A program made the position numbers and the translations under genes. A model generated the notes under the pieces. The model was given only the letters and a program-made list of their open reading frames with translations. It did no database searches and was not told the origin of the DNA. Shown here piece by piece: positions 50,843 to 59,451 of a DNA stretch of 64,000 nucleotides. The first letter of the stretch is position 1; each line of letters begins with the position of its first letter. Source of the DNA: Pseudomonadales bacterium (GTDB taxonomy: Bacteria; Pseudomonadota; Gammaproteobacteria; Pseudomonadales; Halieaceae); NCBI GenBank assembly GCA_024234735.1, contig JACKNV010000001.1, forward strand, positions 682,001 to 746,000. The letters are read 5' to 3'.

Positions 50843-51169
50843 ATGAGCAAGGAGCAGCAGGGCGGCTCCGACGGCGGTCTCGCGCTGCAGGAGTCCCGGC
50901 CTGAACTTAAACGCCCGCCGCTGTTCAAAGTGGTGTTGATCAACGACGACTATACACCCATGGAATTCGTGGTCGAGGTGCTCGAGGTGTTTTTCCGGAT
51001 GAACCGGGAGCAGGCCACCCACGTCATGCTGACGGTCCATACCAAGGGCAAGGGTGTATGCGGAATCTATACCCGCGATATCGCCGAGACCAAGGCCGCC
51101 CAGGTAAACCAGTACGCGCGTGAAAACGAACACCCACTGCTGTGTGAGATCGAGGCATCGGAGGGCTGA
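50843..51169 (+). CDS. clpS: ClpA adaptor ClpS
   Basis: The 108-aa protein has PPLFKVVLINDDYTPMEFVV (N-degron pocket), VLEVFFRMNREQATHVMLTVH and the C-terminal YARENEHPLLCEIE. ClpS hands proteins with N-terminal Leu, Phe, Tyr or Trp to ClpAP; aat and bpt in this window make such N-degrons. The GACGAGG site selects ATG 50843 over an earlier in-frame start at 50801. clpA follows 17 bp on. Confidence 0.95.
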   Translation: MSKEQQGGSDGGLALQESRPELKRPPLFKVVLINDDYTPMEFVVEVLEVFFRMNREQATHVMLTVHTKGKGVCGIYTRDIAETKAAQVNQYARENEHPLLCEIEASEG

Positions 51170-51186
51170 CGGCCCCGGGAGTATCT

Positions 51187-53469
51187 ATGCTGAGTAAAGA
51201 CCTGGAACAGACACTGAACGAAGCCTTCAGGACCGCGCGCAGCAGGCGCCACGAGTTCATGACCGTGGAGCACCTGCTGCTGGCACTGCTCGACAACAAC
51301 GACGCGATCCGTGTGCTCAAGGCGTGTGGTGCCGACATCAGCGCCCTGCGTGGCGACCTGGTGGAGTTCGTGGACGCCACCACGCCGTTGATTCCCGAGG
51401 ACGATGAGCAGCGCGATACCCAGCCCACGCTGGGCTTCCAGCGGGTGCTGCAGCGGGCGGTATTCCACGTGCAGTCCTCCGGGAAGAGTGAGGTGACCGG
51501 GGCCAATGTGCTGGTGGCTATCTTCAGCGAGCAGGAGAGCCAGGCGGTATTCTTTCTCAAGACCCAGAGTGTGGCCAGGCTGGATGTGGTCAATTACATC
51601 ACCCACGGGATTTCCAAAGTGCCCGGTGATGACGAGCAGGCCGAGCCCGGCCCGTCGGTAGCTGCCGAGAGCGCTGGCGAGGAGGGCGAGAGCAACCCGC
51701 TGGACAACTACGCCACCAACCTCAACGAAGAGGCCAGGGCCGGGCATATCGACCCGCTGATCGGGCGGATCGCCGAAGTGGAGCGGGTGGCCCAGACACT
51801 GGCGCGCCGGCGCAAGAACAACCCGCTGCTGGTGGGTGAGTCCGGTGTCGGTAAAACCGCCATTGTGGAGGGGCTGGCCAAGAAGATCGTCGACGGCGAC
51901 GTGCCCGATATCCTCAGGGATGCGGTGGTGTACTCGCTGGACCTGGGTGCGCTGCTGGCCGGCACCAAGTACCGGGGCGACTTTGAAAAGCGCTTCAAGG
52001 GGCTGCTGGCCGAACTGAAAAAGCGCGACCATGCCATCCTGTTCATCGACGAGGTGCATACCATCATCGGCGCCGGCGCGGCATCCGGAGGGGTGATGGA
52101 CGCCAGCAATCTGCTCAAACCCCTGTTGAGTTCGGGCAAACTGCGCTGTATCGGCTCCACCACTTTTCATGAGTATCGCGGCATTTTCGACAAGGACAAG
52201 GCCCTGAGCCGGCGCTTCCAGAAAATCGACGTCATGGAGCCGAGTACCGAGGATGCCTACCTGATTCTCAAGGGCCTGAAGTCGCGCTTCGAGGAGCATC
52301 ACGGGCTGCGTTATACCAACAAGGCCCTGCGCCTGGCCACTGACCTATCGGCGCGCTATATCACCGATCGCTTCCTGCCGGACAAGGCCATCGACGTGAT
52401 CGACGAGGCCGGTGCATTCCAGCAGTTGCAGCCCCCTTCGAAACGCAAAAAGCTGGTGGGCGCCGCGGACATCGAATCGGTCATCGCCAAGATTGCCCGC
52501 ATCCCCCCGAAAACCGTCAGTACCGACGACCGGGAGGTGCTGCAAAAACTCGAACAGAATCTGCAGATGGTGGTGTTCGGCCAGGATCAGGCTATCAGCA
52601 GCCTGGCCACTTCGATCAAGCTGGCAAGGGCCGGCCTCAAGTCAGGGGACAAGCCCATCGGTTCCTTCCTGCTGGCCGGCCCCACCGGGGTGGGCAAGAC
52701 CGAGGTTACCCGCCAGTTGGCGCGCCTGCTGGGGCTGGAGCTGATTCGTTTCGATATGTCCGAGTACATGGAGCGCCACACCGTATCGCGACTGATCGGG
52801 GCACCGCCTGGCTATGTCGGCTTCGACCAGGGCGGCTTATTGACCGACGCGGTCACCAAGCACCCCCATGCGGTGGTGCTACTGGACGAGGTCGAGAAGG
52901 CGCATCCGGAGGTTTTCAACCTGCTGCTGCAGGTGATGGACCACGGCACCCTGACGGACAACAACGGGCGCAAGGCCGATTTTCGCAATGTCATCCTGGT
53001 GATGACCACCAATGCCGGCGCGGAAAGCATCAGCCGCAGGACCATCGGTTTCACCACCCAGGACCACAGTACCGATGGCATGGAGGCGATAAACCGTATG
53101 TTCACCCCGGAGTTCCGCAACCGCCTGGACAGCATCGTGCAGTTCCAGCCGCTCGGGGAGGACGTCATCCTGACTGTGGTGGACAAATTCCTCACCGAGT
53201 TGCAGGGCCAGCTTGACGAAAAAGGGGTGACTATCGACGTCGACGTGGATGCCCGCCTGTGGCTGGTGGAAAAGGGTTACGACATCCACATGGGGGCCCG
53301 TCCCATGGCGCGCGTGATCCAGGAGCATATCAAGAAGCCGCTGGCGGAGATGGTGTTGTTCGGGCGCCTGGCTCAGGCCGGCGGCACCGCACTGGTGCGC
53401 CTCAACAGGGCCGAGGACAAGCTGGAAGTGGTAGTGGAAGAGGTGGAAAAAGAGCTCGAGGAGAGCTAG
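51187..53469 (+). CDS. clpA: ATP-dependent Clp protease ATP-binding subunit ClpA
   Basis: The 760-aa Hsp100 protein has a Clp N-domain (about 1-140), AAA1 with Walker A GESGVGKT (217-224) and VHTIIGAGAASGGVMDASN, AAA2 with Walker A GPTGVGKT (498-505), and the ClpP-docking loop IGF in RRTIGFTT. It unfolds substrates for ClpP and, with ClpS, N-degron proteins. It ends four bases from the convergent infA stop. Confidence 0.97.
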   Translation: MLSKDLEQTLNEAFRTARSRRHEFMTVEHLLLALLDNNDAIRVLKACGADISALRGDLVEFVDATTPLIPEDDEQRDTQPTLGFQRVLQRAVFHVQSSGKSEVTGANVLVAIFSEQESQAVFFLKTQSVARLDVVNYITHGISKVPGDDEQAEPGPSVAAESAGEEGESNPLDNYATNLNEEARAGHIDPLIGRIAEVERVAQTLARRRKNNPLLVGESGVGKTAIVEGLAKKIVDGDVPDILRDAVVYSLDLGALLAGTKYRGDFEKRFKGLLAELKKRDHAILFIDEVHTIIGAGAASGGVMDASNLLKPLLSSGKLRCIGSTTFHEYRGIFDKDKALSRRFQKIDVMEPSTEDAYLILKGLKSRFEEHHGLRYTNKALRLATDLSARYITDRFLPDKAIDVIDEAGAFQQLQPPSKRKKLVGAADIESVIAKIARIPPKTVSTDDREVLQKLEQNLQMVVFGQDQAISSLATSIKLARAGLKSGDKPIGSFLLAGPTGVGKTEVTRQLARLLGLELIRFDMSEYMERHTVSRLIGAPPGYVGFDQGGLLTDAVTKHPHAVVLLDEVEKAHPEVFNLLLQVMDHGTLTDNNGRKADFRNVILVMTTNAGAESISRRTIGFTTQDHSTDGMEAINRMFTPEFRNRLDSIVQFQPLGEDVILTVVDKFLTELQGQLDEKGVTIDVDVDARLWLVEKGYDIHMGARPMARVIQEHIKKPLAEMVLFGRLAQAGGTALVRLNRAEDKLEVVVEEVEKELEES

Positions 53470-53473
53470 TCGC

Positions 53474-53692
53474 TTACCTTTCGCGGTAGGTGATGCGGCC
53501 CTTGCTCAGGTCGTAAGGGGTGAGTTCCACGCGGACCTTGTCGCCGGTGAGAATGCGGATGTAGTTCTTGCGCATCTTGCCGGAAATATGTGCTGTCACC
53601 ACATGCCCGTTTTCCAGTTGCACCCGGAAAGTGGTGTTGGGCAGGGTGTCGATCACCTCGCCTTCCATTTCGATCTGGTCTTCCTTTGCCAT
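53474..53692 (-). CDS. infA: Translation initiation factor IF-1
   Basis: The 72-aa OB-fold protein matches IF-1: MAKEDQIEMEGEVIDTLPNTTFRV, NGHVVTAHISGKMRKNYIRIL and GDKVRVELTPYDLSKGRITYR. It binds the ribosomal A site during initiation. It is convergent with clpA; the stop codons are four bases apart. Confidence 0.98.
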   Translation of the reverse strand: MAKEDQIEMEGEVIDTLPNTTFRVQLENGHVVTAHISGKMRKNYIRILTGDKVRVELTPYDLSKGRITYRER

Positions 53693-53861
53693 TACTTGGC
53701 AACCCTCATAGCAAAAAACAGTCGCGCATTTTGCCTGAAAGCGCAGCCTAAAGCCACTGTAATAAATTCCTCGGGGAGATGGCCTGCGACGCCGCTGGCG
53801 GCAGCCCCGGGGCGGCTTGCGCAGCGGCGACCTGTCATGTGCAGGCTCGTGAAGGTGTTCG

Positions 53862-54572
53862 TCAGCCTATTACTGTCCAGCGGTTGTTTACATGCAGTTC
53901 CAGCGGTCGGTAGCTGGATTTATAGGCCATTTTCCGGCAGCCCTTGATCCAGTAGCCCAAGTAGACATAGTCCAGCCCCAGCGCCCTGGCGCGCTGTACC
54001 TGCCACAGAATGGCGTAACTTCCCAGGCTGCGTTTCTCCTGCAGCGGTTCAAAGAAGGTGTAGATGGCCGACAACCCGTCCTGCAGTTCGTCCACCACTG
54101 CCAGCGCCACCAGGCTGTGGCGGTCGTAAAAGCGGTAGTAGTGGGTGCAATCCCAGGCATTGTTCAGAAACGATTCGTACTGCTCGCGATCGGGCGGAAA
54201 CATATCGCCGTCGGCGTGGCGCAATTCGATATAGCGGCGGTACAGCTGGAAGGCCTCCTCGTCCCGCAGATCCTCGGTGCGGCGCACCCGCAGGTCCTCG
54301 TTGCGCTGCAGGGTGCGCCGCTGGCTGCGGCCCGGTTGGAACAGGGCCACGGGAATGCGGGCGGGAACGCAGGCTTCACAGTGGGTGCAGTGGGGGCGGT
54401 AAATATGATTGCCACTGCGCCGGAAGCCTAGCAGGGACAGCTTGCTGTATAACAGTTTGTCCACCGGTTGGCGCGGGTCGACGAACAGGGTGGTGGCCTC
54501 CTGTTCATCGAGGTAGCTGCAGCTATGGGGATAGGTGGTATACACCTTCAGGTCCCGCATCGATGAGGTCAC
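53862..54572 (-). CDS. bpt: Aspartate/glutamate leucyltransferase Bpt
   Basis: The 236-aa protein has YTTYPHSCSYLDEQEATTLF, FRRSGNHIYRPHCTHCEACVPARIP, RHADGDMFPP and LGYWIKGCRKMAYKSSYRP, as in bacterial Ate1-like enzymes that add Leu to N-terminal Asp or Glu for the ClpS pathway. The GTG at 54572 overlaps the aat stop (GTGA) and matches homolog length; ATG 54560 is an alternative. No operon gene follows for 169 bp. Confidence 0.93.
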   Translation of the reverse strand: MTSSMRDLKVYTTYPHSCSYLDEQEATTLFVDPRQPVDKLLYSKLSLLGFRRSGNHIYRPHCTHCEACVPARIPVALFQPGRSQRRTLQRNEDLRVRRTEDLRDEEAFQLYRRYIELRHADGDMFPPDREQYESFLNNAWDCTHYYRFYDRHSLVALAVVDELQDGLSAIYTFFEPLQEKRSLGSYAILWQVQRARALGLDYVYLGYWIKGCRKMAYKSSYRPLELHVNNRWTVIG

Positions 54573-55285
54573 GCCAAGCCTCCACAGGTGCCCGGCAAAG
54601 ACCAGATGCCGGGATCGGTTTCCGAATTGATATTCTGGGCAAGGCGGGCCTCGAAGTCCAGCCTGTCGAGTTCGCGCGCCCCCAGGGAGTGCAGGTGCGG
54701 GTTGCCCACCTGGCAGTCGATGAAGTGGAAGCCGCCGCGCCGCAATATAGCGACCAGCCCCACCATGGCGACCTTGGAGGCATCTGTGCAGCGGCTGAAC
54801 ATGGATTCGCCGAAAAACACCTTGCCCAGGGCTATACCGTACAGCCCTCCGAGCAGCGTGTCCCCGGGGCCCAGAACTTCGACGGAGTGCGCCACGCCAC
54901 GGTAGTGCAGGGCGGTATAGGCGCGCAGCATGTCCTTGCCTATCCAGGTTCCCAGGCTGTCCCGCCGCGGTTCGGCGCAGGCGCGCATGACCTGGTTGAA
55001 GCGGGTGTCCACCGCCAGGGCGAAGCGGTCCTGGCGCAGGCGTTTGCGCAATGAGCGCGAGATATGCAACTCCGCGGGGAACAGCACCGTACGCGGGTCG
55101 GGGCTCCACCACAATACCGGTTGCGGCGCTTCATACCAGGGGAATATGCCCCGGCGGTAGGCATCGAGCAACCGCGCCGGGCTCAGTTCGCCGCCTGCGG
55201 CGAGCAGGCCGTTGGGGTCGCGCAGGGCGCGGTCAGTCGGCGGGAAATCCTCGCCGGGGCCGAGCAAGGGTATGCGCCCGGACAC
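54569..55285 (-). CDS. aat: Leucyl/phenylalanyl-tRNA-protein transferase
   Basis: The 238-aa protein has GLLAAGGELSPARLLDAYRRGIFPWY, WWSPDPRTVLFP, GTWIGKDMLRAY, GGLYGIALGKVFFGESMFS and FHFIDCQVGNPHLHSLGA. It adds Leu or Phe to N-terminal Arg or Lys, creating N-degrons for ClpS-ClpAP. It overlaps bpt and lies 30 bp downstream of trxB. Confidence 0.96.
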   Translation of the reverse strand: MSGRIPLLGPGEDFPPTDRALRDPNGLLAAGGELSPARLLDAYRRGIFPWYEAPQPVLWWSPDPRTVLFPAELHISRSLRKRLRQDRFALAVDTRFNQVMRACAEPRRDSLGTWIGKDMLRAYTALHYRGVAHSVEVLGPGDTLLGGLYGIALGKVFFGESMFSRCTDASKVAMVGLVAILRRGGFHFIDCQVGNPHLHSLGARELDRLDFEARLAQNINSETDPGIWSLPGTCGGLA

Positions 55286-55315
55286 TAGCGCGGGTTCCCG
55301 GGGGACGGCATGGCC

Positions 55316-56263
55316 TCACAGTGAATCGAGGTACTTCTCCGCATCCAGCGCCGCCATGCAACCGAAGCCCGCCGAGGTGACCGCCTGCCGGTAGACGTGG
55401 TCGCCGACATCGCCGGCGGCAAACACCCCGGGTACGCTGGTGGCCGTGGCATTGCCTTGCGTGCCGCTGCGCACGCGGATGTAACCGTCCTGCATGTCCA
55501 GTTGCCCGGTGAATATATCGGTGTTCGGCTTGTGCCCGATGGCGATAAACACGCCCGCCACCTCCAGGTCGGTGGTGCCGCCTCCCTCGACCGCGCGCAC
55601 CCGCATGCCCGTCACGCCGCTGTCGTCGCCCAGCACTTCCTCGAGCGTGTGGTCCCAGAGAATCCTGACCTTGCCTTCCTCGGCCCGGGCAAACAGGCGC
55701 TCCTGCAGGACCTTCTCCGCTCGCAGCGCGTCGCGACGGTGTACCAGGATGACCTCGCTGGCAATATTTGCCAGGTACAGCGCCTCCTCGACAGCAGTGT
55801 TGCCGCCGCCGATCACCGCCACTTTCTGATTGCGATAGAAAAAGCCGTCGCAGGTTGCGCAGGCGCTGACACCCTTGCCCATGAAGGCCGCCTCGCTGGG
55901 CAGGCCCAGGTATTGGGCGGACGCGCCGGTGGCAATGATCAGGGCATCACAGCTATAACTGGCCGTACCCCTGAGGGTCATGGGTCGTGCCGTCAGGTCG
56001 ACCTCCTCGATGTGATCGAATACTACTGCCGCGTCGAAGCGCTCCACGTGTTCCTGCATCTGCTGCATCAGCTGCGGCCCCTGCAGGTCCGGCGCGCCGC
56101 CGGGCCAGTTTTCCACCTCGGTGGTGGTGGTGAGTTGCCCTCCCTGCTGCATGCCGGTAATCACCACCGGGCTGAGGTTGGCCCGGGCCGCGTACACCGC
56201 CGCCGTGTAACCCGCCGGGCCGCTGCCGAGGATGATCAGGGGGTGGTGCTTCACGTCGCTCAT
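55316..56263 (-). CDS. trxB: Thioredoxin reductase
   Basis: The 315-aa flavoprotein has the FAD motif ILGSGPAGYTAAVYAARA, redox-active CATC in ACATCDGFFYR, the NADPH motif GGGNTAVEEALYL and HKPNTDIF. It reduces thioredoxin, the donor for peroxiredoxins such as the Bcp in this window. It is divergent from ftsK over a 195-bp AT-rich gap and likely leads a trxB-aat-bpt unit. Confidence 0.97.
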   Translation of the reverse strand: MSDVKHHPLIILGSGPAGYTAAVYAARANLSPVVITGMQQGGQLTTTTEVENWPGGAPDLQGPQLMQQMQEHVERFDAAVVFDHIEEVDLTARPMTLRGTASYSCDALIIATGASAQYLGLPSEAAFMGKGVSACATCDGFFYRNQKVAVIGGGNTAVEEALYLANIASEVILVHRRDALRAEKVLQERLFARAEEGKVRILWDHTLEEVLGDDSGVTGMRVRAVEGGGTTDLEVAGVFIAIGHKPNTDIFTGQLDMQDGYIRVRSGTQGNATATSVPGVFAAGDVGDHVYRQAVTSAGFGCMAALDAEKYLDSL

Positions 56264-56458
56264 ATGGTTATTTCCCGCTTGCTGTTGTTAAATGCAGCCC
56301 TTGCCCGGCCTGCCGCCGTGTCCTCGATGGGGGCGCCCTATGGTAATTTAAAGACCCCGGATGGGCAAAGACGAGATTATTTCTAATTAAATTCCATAAC
56401 CCTTTGAAATAAATGATAAAGACGGTCAAACTATACGCACAGCTATTTCCGGGGGAGG
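56264..56458. promoter_or_regulatory. Divergent trxB/ftsK intergenic region
   Basis: The middle of this 195-bp gap (56340-56440) is distinctly AT-rich. On the plus strand it has TTGAAA at 56404 and TATACG at 56432 (spacing too long for a standard pair); on the minus strand it has TTGACC at about 56427. Promoters for both genes must lie here, but I could not fix a -35/-10 pair. Confidence 0.4.
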
Positions 56459-58822
56459 GTGCAGGCAACACCTCCGCCGACGCCGAACACGAGGATTGGC
56501 ACCACCGTGGCGCAAGCGAGCAAGACTGACAATTTCCTGGGGCCACGCCTGCGCGAGGGCGCCTTCATCGGTGTCAGCGCAATGTGCCTGTACCTGCTGT
56601 TGGCGCTGGTTACCTACAGCTCTCGCGATCCCGGCTGGTCGGCCACGGGTAGCGGTGACAAGATCGGCAATCTGGGTGGGCCCACCGGCGCCTGGCTGGC
56701 GGATGTCTTTTTCTCGCTGGTGGGGTATGCCGCCTACCTGTTTCCCCTGCTGCTCGCCTACCGCGCTGTGATCATCCTGCTGGAGCGCCACGAAGGCAAA
56801 CACTTCGACTGGCTGACCTTCGGCATCCGTGCCCTGGGACTGGTGCTGGTGATGATCGCGGGTACTGCGTTGGCGGCGATGAACGACGGCGGCGGCTCGG
56901 GGCTGCCCCAGGGGGCGGGTGGTATCCTTGGCCAGGCGATCGGCTCCAGTTTTACCCGCGCGTTCAGCGCGGTGGGCAGTCGCCTCATCCTGCTGGCGGT
57001 GTTCCTGTTCGGCATGACCATTTTTACCGATCTCAGCTGGCTCAGGCTGATCGACAGGCTGGGGGCGGGCAGTATCGCCACCTTCAACGCCAGCCGCGAC
57101 TGGCTCACCCGCACCCTCGACAACCTGCGCGACCGGCGCGCCCGGGAAAAGGCGGTCGAGGCCCGCAAGATGGTGATTGCCGAACATGTCGAGAAGACCA
57201 AGCAGCGCACGCCCCCCAAGATAAAGCCACCCAAGGTAAGCAGGGAAAAGAGCGAACGCGAGGAAAAGGAGAAGCAGCGCCCGCTGTTTGACGCGCCGGT
57301 GAGCGGAGCCCTCCCGCCGCTCGAGCTGCTCGATCCCAACGAGAACGACCCGGATGCGGGTTACTCCAAGGAAGCACTGGAGGGCCTCTCCAAGCTGCTG
57401 GAATTGAAGCTCGCGGATTTTGGCATCAGTGCCGAGGTGGTGGCCGTATACCCAGGGCCGGTGGTCACCCGCTTCGAAATTCAGCCCGCGCCGGGCACCA
57501 AGGTGTCACGTATTTCCAACCTGGCCAAGGACCTGGCGCGTTCCCTGGCAGTGATCAGTGTGCGGGTGGTGGAGGTCATCCCCGGCAAGTCGGTCGTTGG
57601 CATCGAGATTCCCAACGAGCACCGGGAGATTGTCAATTTCCGCGAGGTGCTCGCCTCGAAGGCCTTTGACCAGTGCAAGTCGCCGCTCACCCTGGCCCTC
57701 GGGCACGATATTTCCGGCCAGCCGGTGGTGGCGGACCTGGCCAAGATGCCGCACCTGCTGGTGGCGGGCACCACGGGTTCGGGCAAGTCTGTAGGGGTCA
57801 ACGCGATGCTGCTGAGCCTGCTGTACAAGGCCTCTCCGGCCGACGTCAGGCTGATCCTGGTGGACCCGAAGATGCTCGAATTGTCGGTCTATGACGGGAT
57901 TCCCCATCTGCTCACGCCGGTGATCACCGACATGAAGGACGCCGCCAACGGGCTGCGCTGGTGTGTAGCGGAAATGGAACGCCGCTACAAGCTGATGGCG
58001 GCGCTGGGGGTGCGCAACCTTGCGGGTTTCAACCGCAAGGTGGAGGAGGCCGGCAGGGCCGGCAAGCCCATTCCGGACCCGTTGTGGACACCGGACCCGA
58101 TTCTCGCGATGACCGACGAGGAGCAAACCGCACCGGGGCTGGAAAGGTTGCCGGCGATCGTGGTGGTCATCGACGAATTCGCCGACATGATGATGGTCGT
58201 CGGCAAAAAGGTGGAGGAGTTGATCGCCCGTATCGCCCAAAAGGCGAGGGCGGCGGGCATTCACCTGATCCTGGCCACCCAGCGGCCGTCGGTGGATGTC
58301 ATTACCGGCCTGATCAAGGCCAATATTCCCACCCGGATCGCTTTCCAGGTGTCCTCGAAAATCGATTCCAGGACCATTCTCGACCAGGGTGGTGCCGAGC
58401 AACTGCTGGGTCATGGGGATATGCTGTACCTGCCTCCGGGCAGCGGCGTTCCCAATCGGGTCCACGGCGCATTCTGTTCGGATGAAGAGGTGCACCGGGT
58501 GGTGGCGGATTGGAAGCGGCGCGGCGAACCCCTGTATATCGAGGGGCTGCTCGACGAGGGCAGCAGCACGCCGGTCACCGCGGGTGAGTTGCAGGCCAGT
58601 GCCTCGGATGGCGACGACGAAAACGATGCGCTGTACGATGAGGCGGTTCACTATGTCACCAAGAGCCGCCGCGCCTCGATATCCAGTGTGCAGCGCAAGC
58701 TGCGTATCGGCTACAATCGAGCGGCCCGCCTGATCGAAACCATGGAAGCGGCCGGGGTGGTCAGCGCCATGGGCAGCAACGGCCAGCGGGAAGTGCTGGC
58801 ACCACCCCCACACGAAGACTGA
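56459..58822 (+). CDS. ftsK: DNA translocase FtsK
   Basis: The roughly 787-aa protein has four to five N-terminal membrane helices (to about residue 200), a short charged linker (KPPKVSREKSEREEKEKQ), the RecA-like motor with Walker A GTTGSGKS (437-444) and IVVVIDEFADMMMV, and the C-terminal gamma winged helix (SRRASISSVQRKLRIGYNRAARLIETME) that reads KOPS. It couples division to chromosome dimer resolution. The GTG at 56459 has a ribosome site too close; GTG at 56507 (VAQASKTDN) is a reasonable alternative. Confidence 0.95.
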   Translation: MQATPPPTPNTRIGTTVAQASKTDNFLGPRLREGAFIGVSAMCLYLLLALVTYSSRDPGWSATGSGDKIGNLGGPTGAWLADVFFSLVGYAAYLFPLLLAYRAVIILLERHEGKHFDWLTFGIRALGLVLVMIAGTALAAMNDGGGSGLPQGAGGILGQAIGSSFTRAFSAVGSRLILLAVFLFGMTIFTDLSWLRLIDRLGAGSIATFNASRDWLTRTLDNLRDRRAREKAVEARKMVIAEHVEKTKQRTPPKIKPPKVSREKSEREEKEKQRPLFDAPVSGALPPLELLDPNENDPDAGYSKEALEGLSKLLELKLADFGISAEVVAVYPGPVVTRFEIQPAPGTKVSRISNLAKDLARSLAVISVRVVEVIPGKSVVGIEIPNEHREIVNFREVLASKAFDQCKSPLTLALGHDISGQPVVADLAKMPHLLVAGTTGSGKSVGVNAMLLSLLYKASPADVRLILVDPKMLELSVYDGIPHLLTPVITDMKDAANGLRWCVAEMERRYKLMAALGVRNLAGFNRKVEEAGRAGKPIPDPLWTPDPILAMTDEEQTAPGLERLPAIVVVIDEFADMMMVVGKKVEELIARIAQKARAAGIHLILATQRPSVDVITGLIKANIPTRIAFQVSSKIDSRTILDQGGAEQLLGHGDMLYLPPGSGVPNRVHGAFCSDEEVHRVVADWKRRGEPLYIEGLLDEGSSTPVTAGELQASASDGDDENDALYDEAVHYVTKSRRASISSVQRKLRIGYNRAARLIETMEAAGVVSAMGSNGQREVLAPPPHED

Positions 58823-58824
58823 TT

Positions 58825-59451
58825 ATGAGCAAATTTGCAGCAATTGCCGTCCTGGTCCTGGGCCTGCTGGTCGCCCCGGCGAGGGCGGACGACGAGGTAG
58901 CCACCGGCGAATTGCTGGCCCGCCTGGAGCGCATCTCCCAGATGCAGGGTAAGTTCACCCAGCGCCAGTACGGCGACGGCGACAAGGTCCTGGCGGAGTC
59001 GACGGGCCGCTTTCGCCTGCTGCGGCCGGTGTACTTCAGCTGGGAGATCCAGGCGCCGGACCGGCAGTTGATTGTCGCCAATGCAGACTACCTGTGGCAT
59101 TACGATATGGACCTGCAAACCGCGACCCGGCGCCCGGTGGTGGGGAACATCGAGGCCTCGCCCCTGCAGGTGCTGGGTGGCGATGCCTCCGCTCTGCGCG
59201 ACCAGTACGACGTGGAACAGAGCGGTCGCGACAGCTTCACCCTCCAGCCGCTGGGTGCCGAACACAGTTTTCGGCGCCTGGGCGTGACCTTCGCCGGCGA
59301 TGCCATCAGCCGCATGGATATCGTCGATAAACTGGGTCAGCGGGTGGTGGTGGACTTTCACGAGGTCGACACCACATCGCCCCTGGACAGTGGCGATTTC
59401 GAGTTCACTCCACCCGAGGCAGAGGTGGACCTGTTCTATTATGACGAGTGA
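58825..59451 (+). CDS. lolA: Outer-membrane lipoprotein carrier LolA
   Basis: The 208-aa protein has a signal peptide (to about residue 20, VAPARADD) and the LolA text MQGKFTQRQYGDGDKVLAESTGRFRLLRP, YFSWEIQAPDRQLIVAN and LWHYDMDLQTATRRP. LolA shuttles lipoproteins through the periplasm to LolB. It starts two bases after ftsK and overlaps rarA by 11 bases, a conserved set. Confidence 0.95.
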   Translation: MSKFAAIAVLVLGLLVAPARADDEVATGELLARLERISQMQGKFTQRQYGDGDKVLAESTGRFRLLRPVYFSWEIQAPDRQLIVANADYLWHYDMDLQTATRRPVVGNIEASPLQVLGGDASALRDQYDVEQSGRDSFTLQPLGAEHSFRRLGVTFAGDAISRMDIVDKLGQRVVVDFHEVDTTSPLDSGDFEFTPPEAEVDLFYYDE

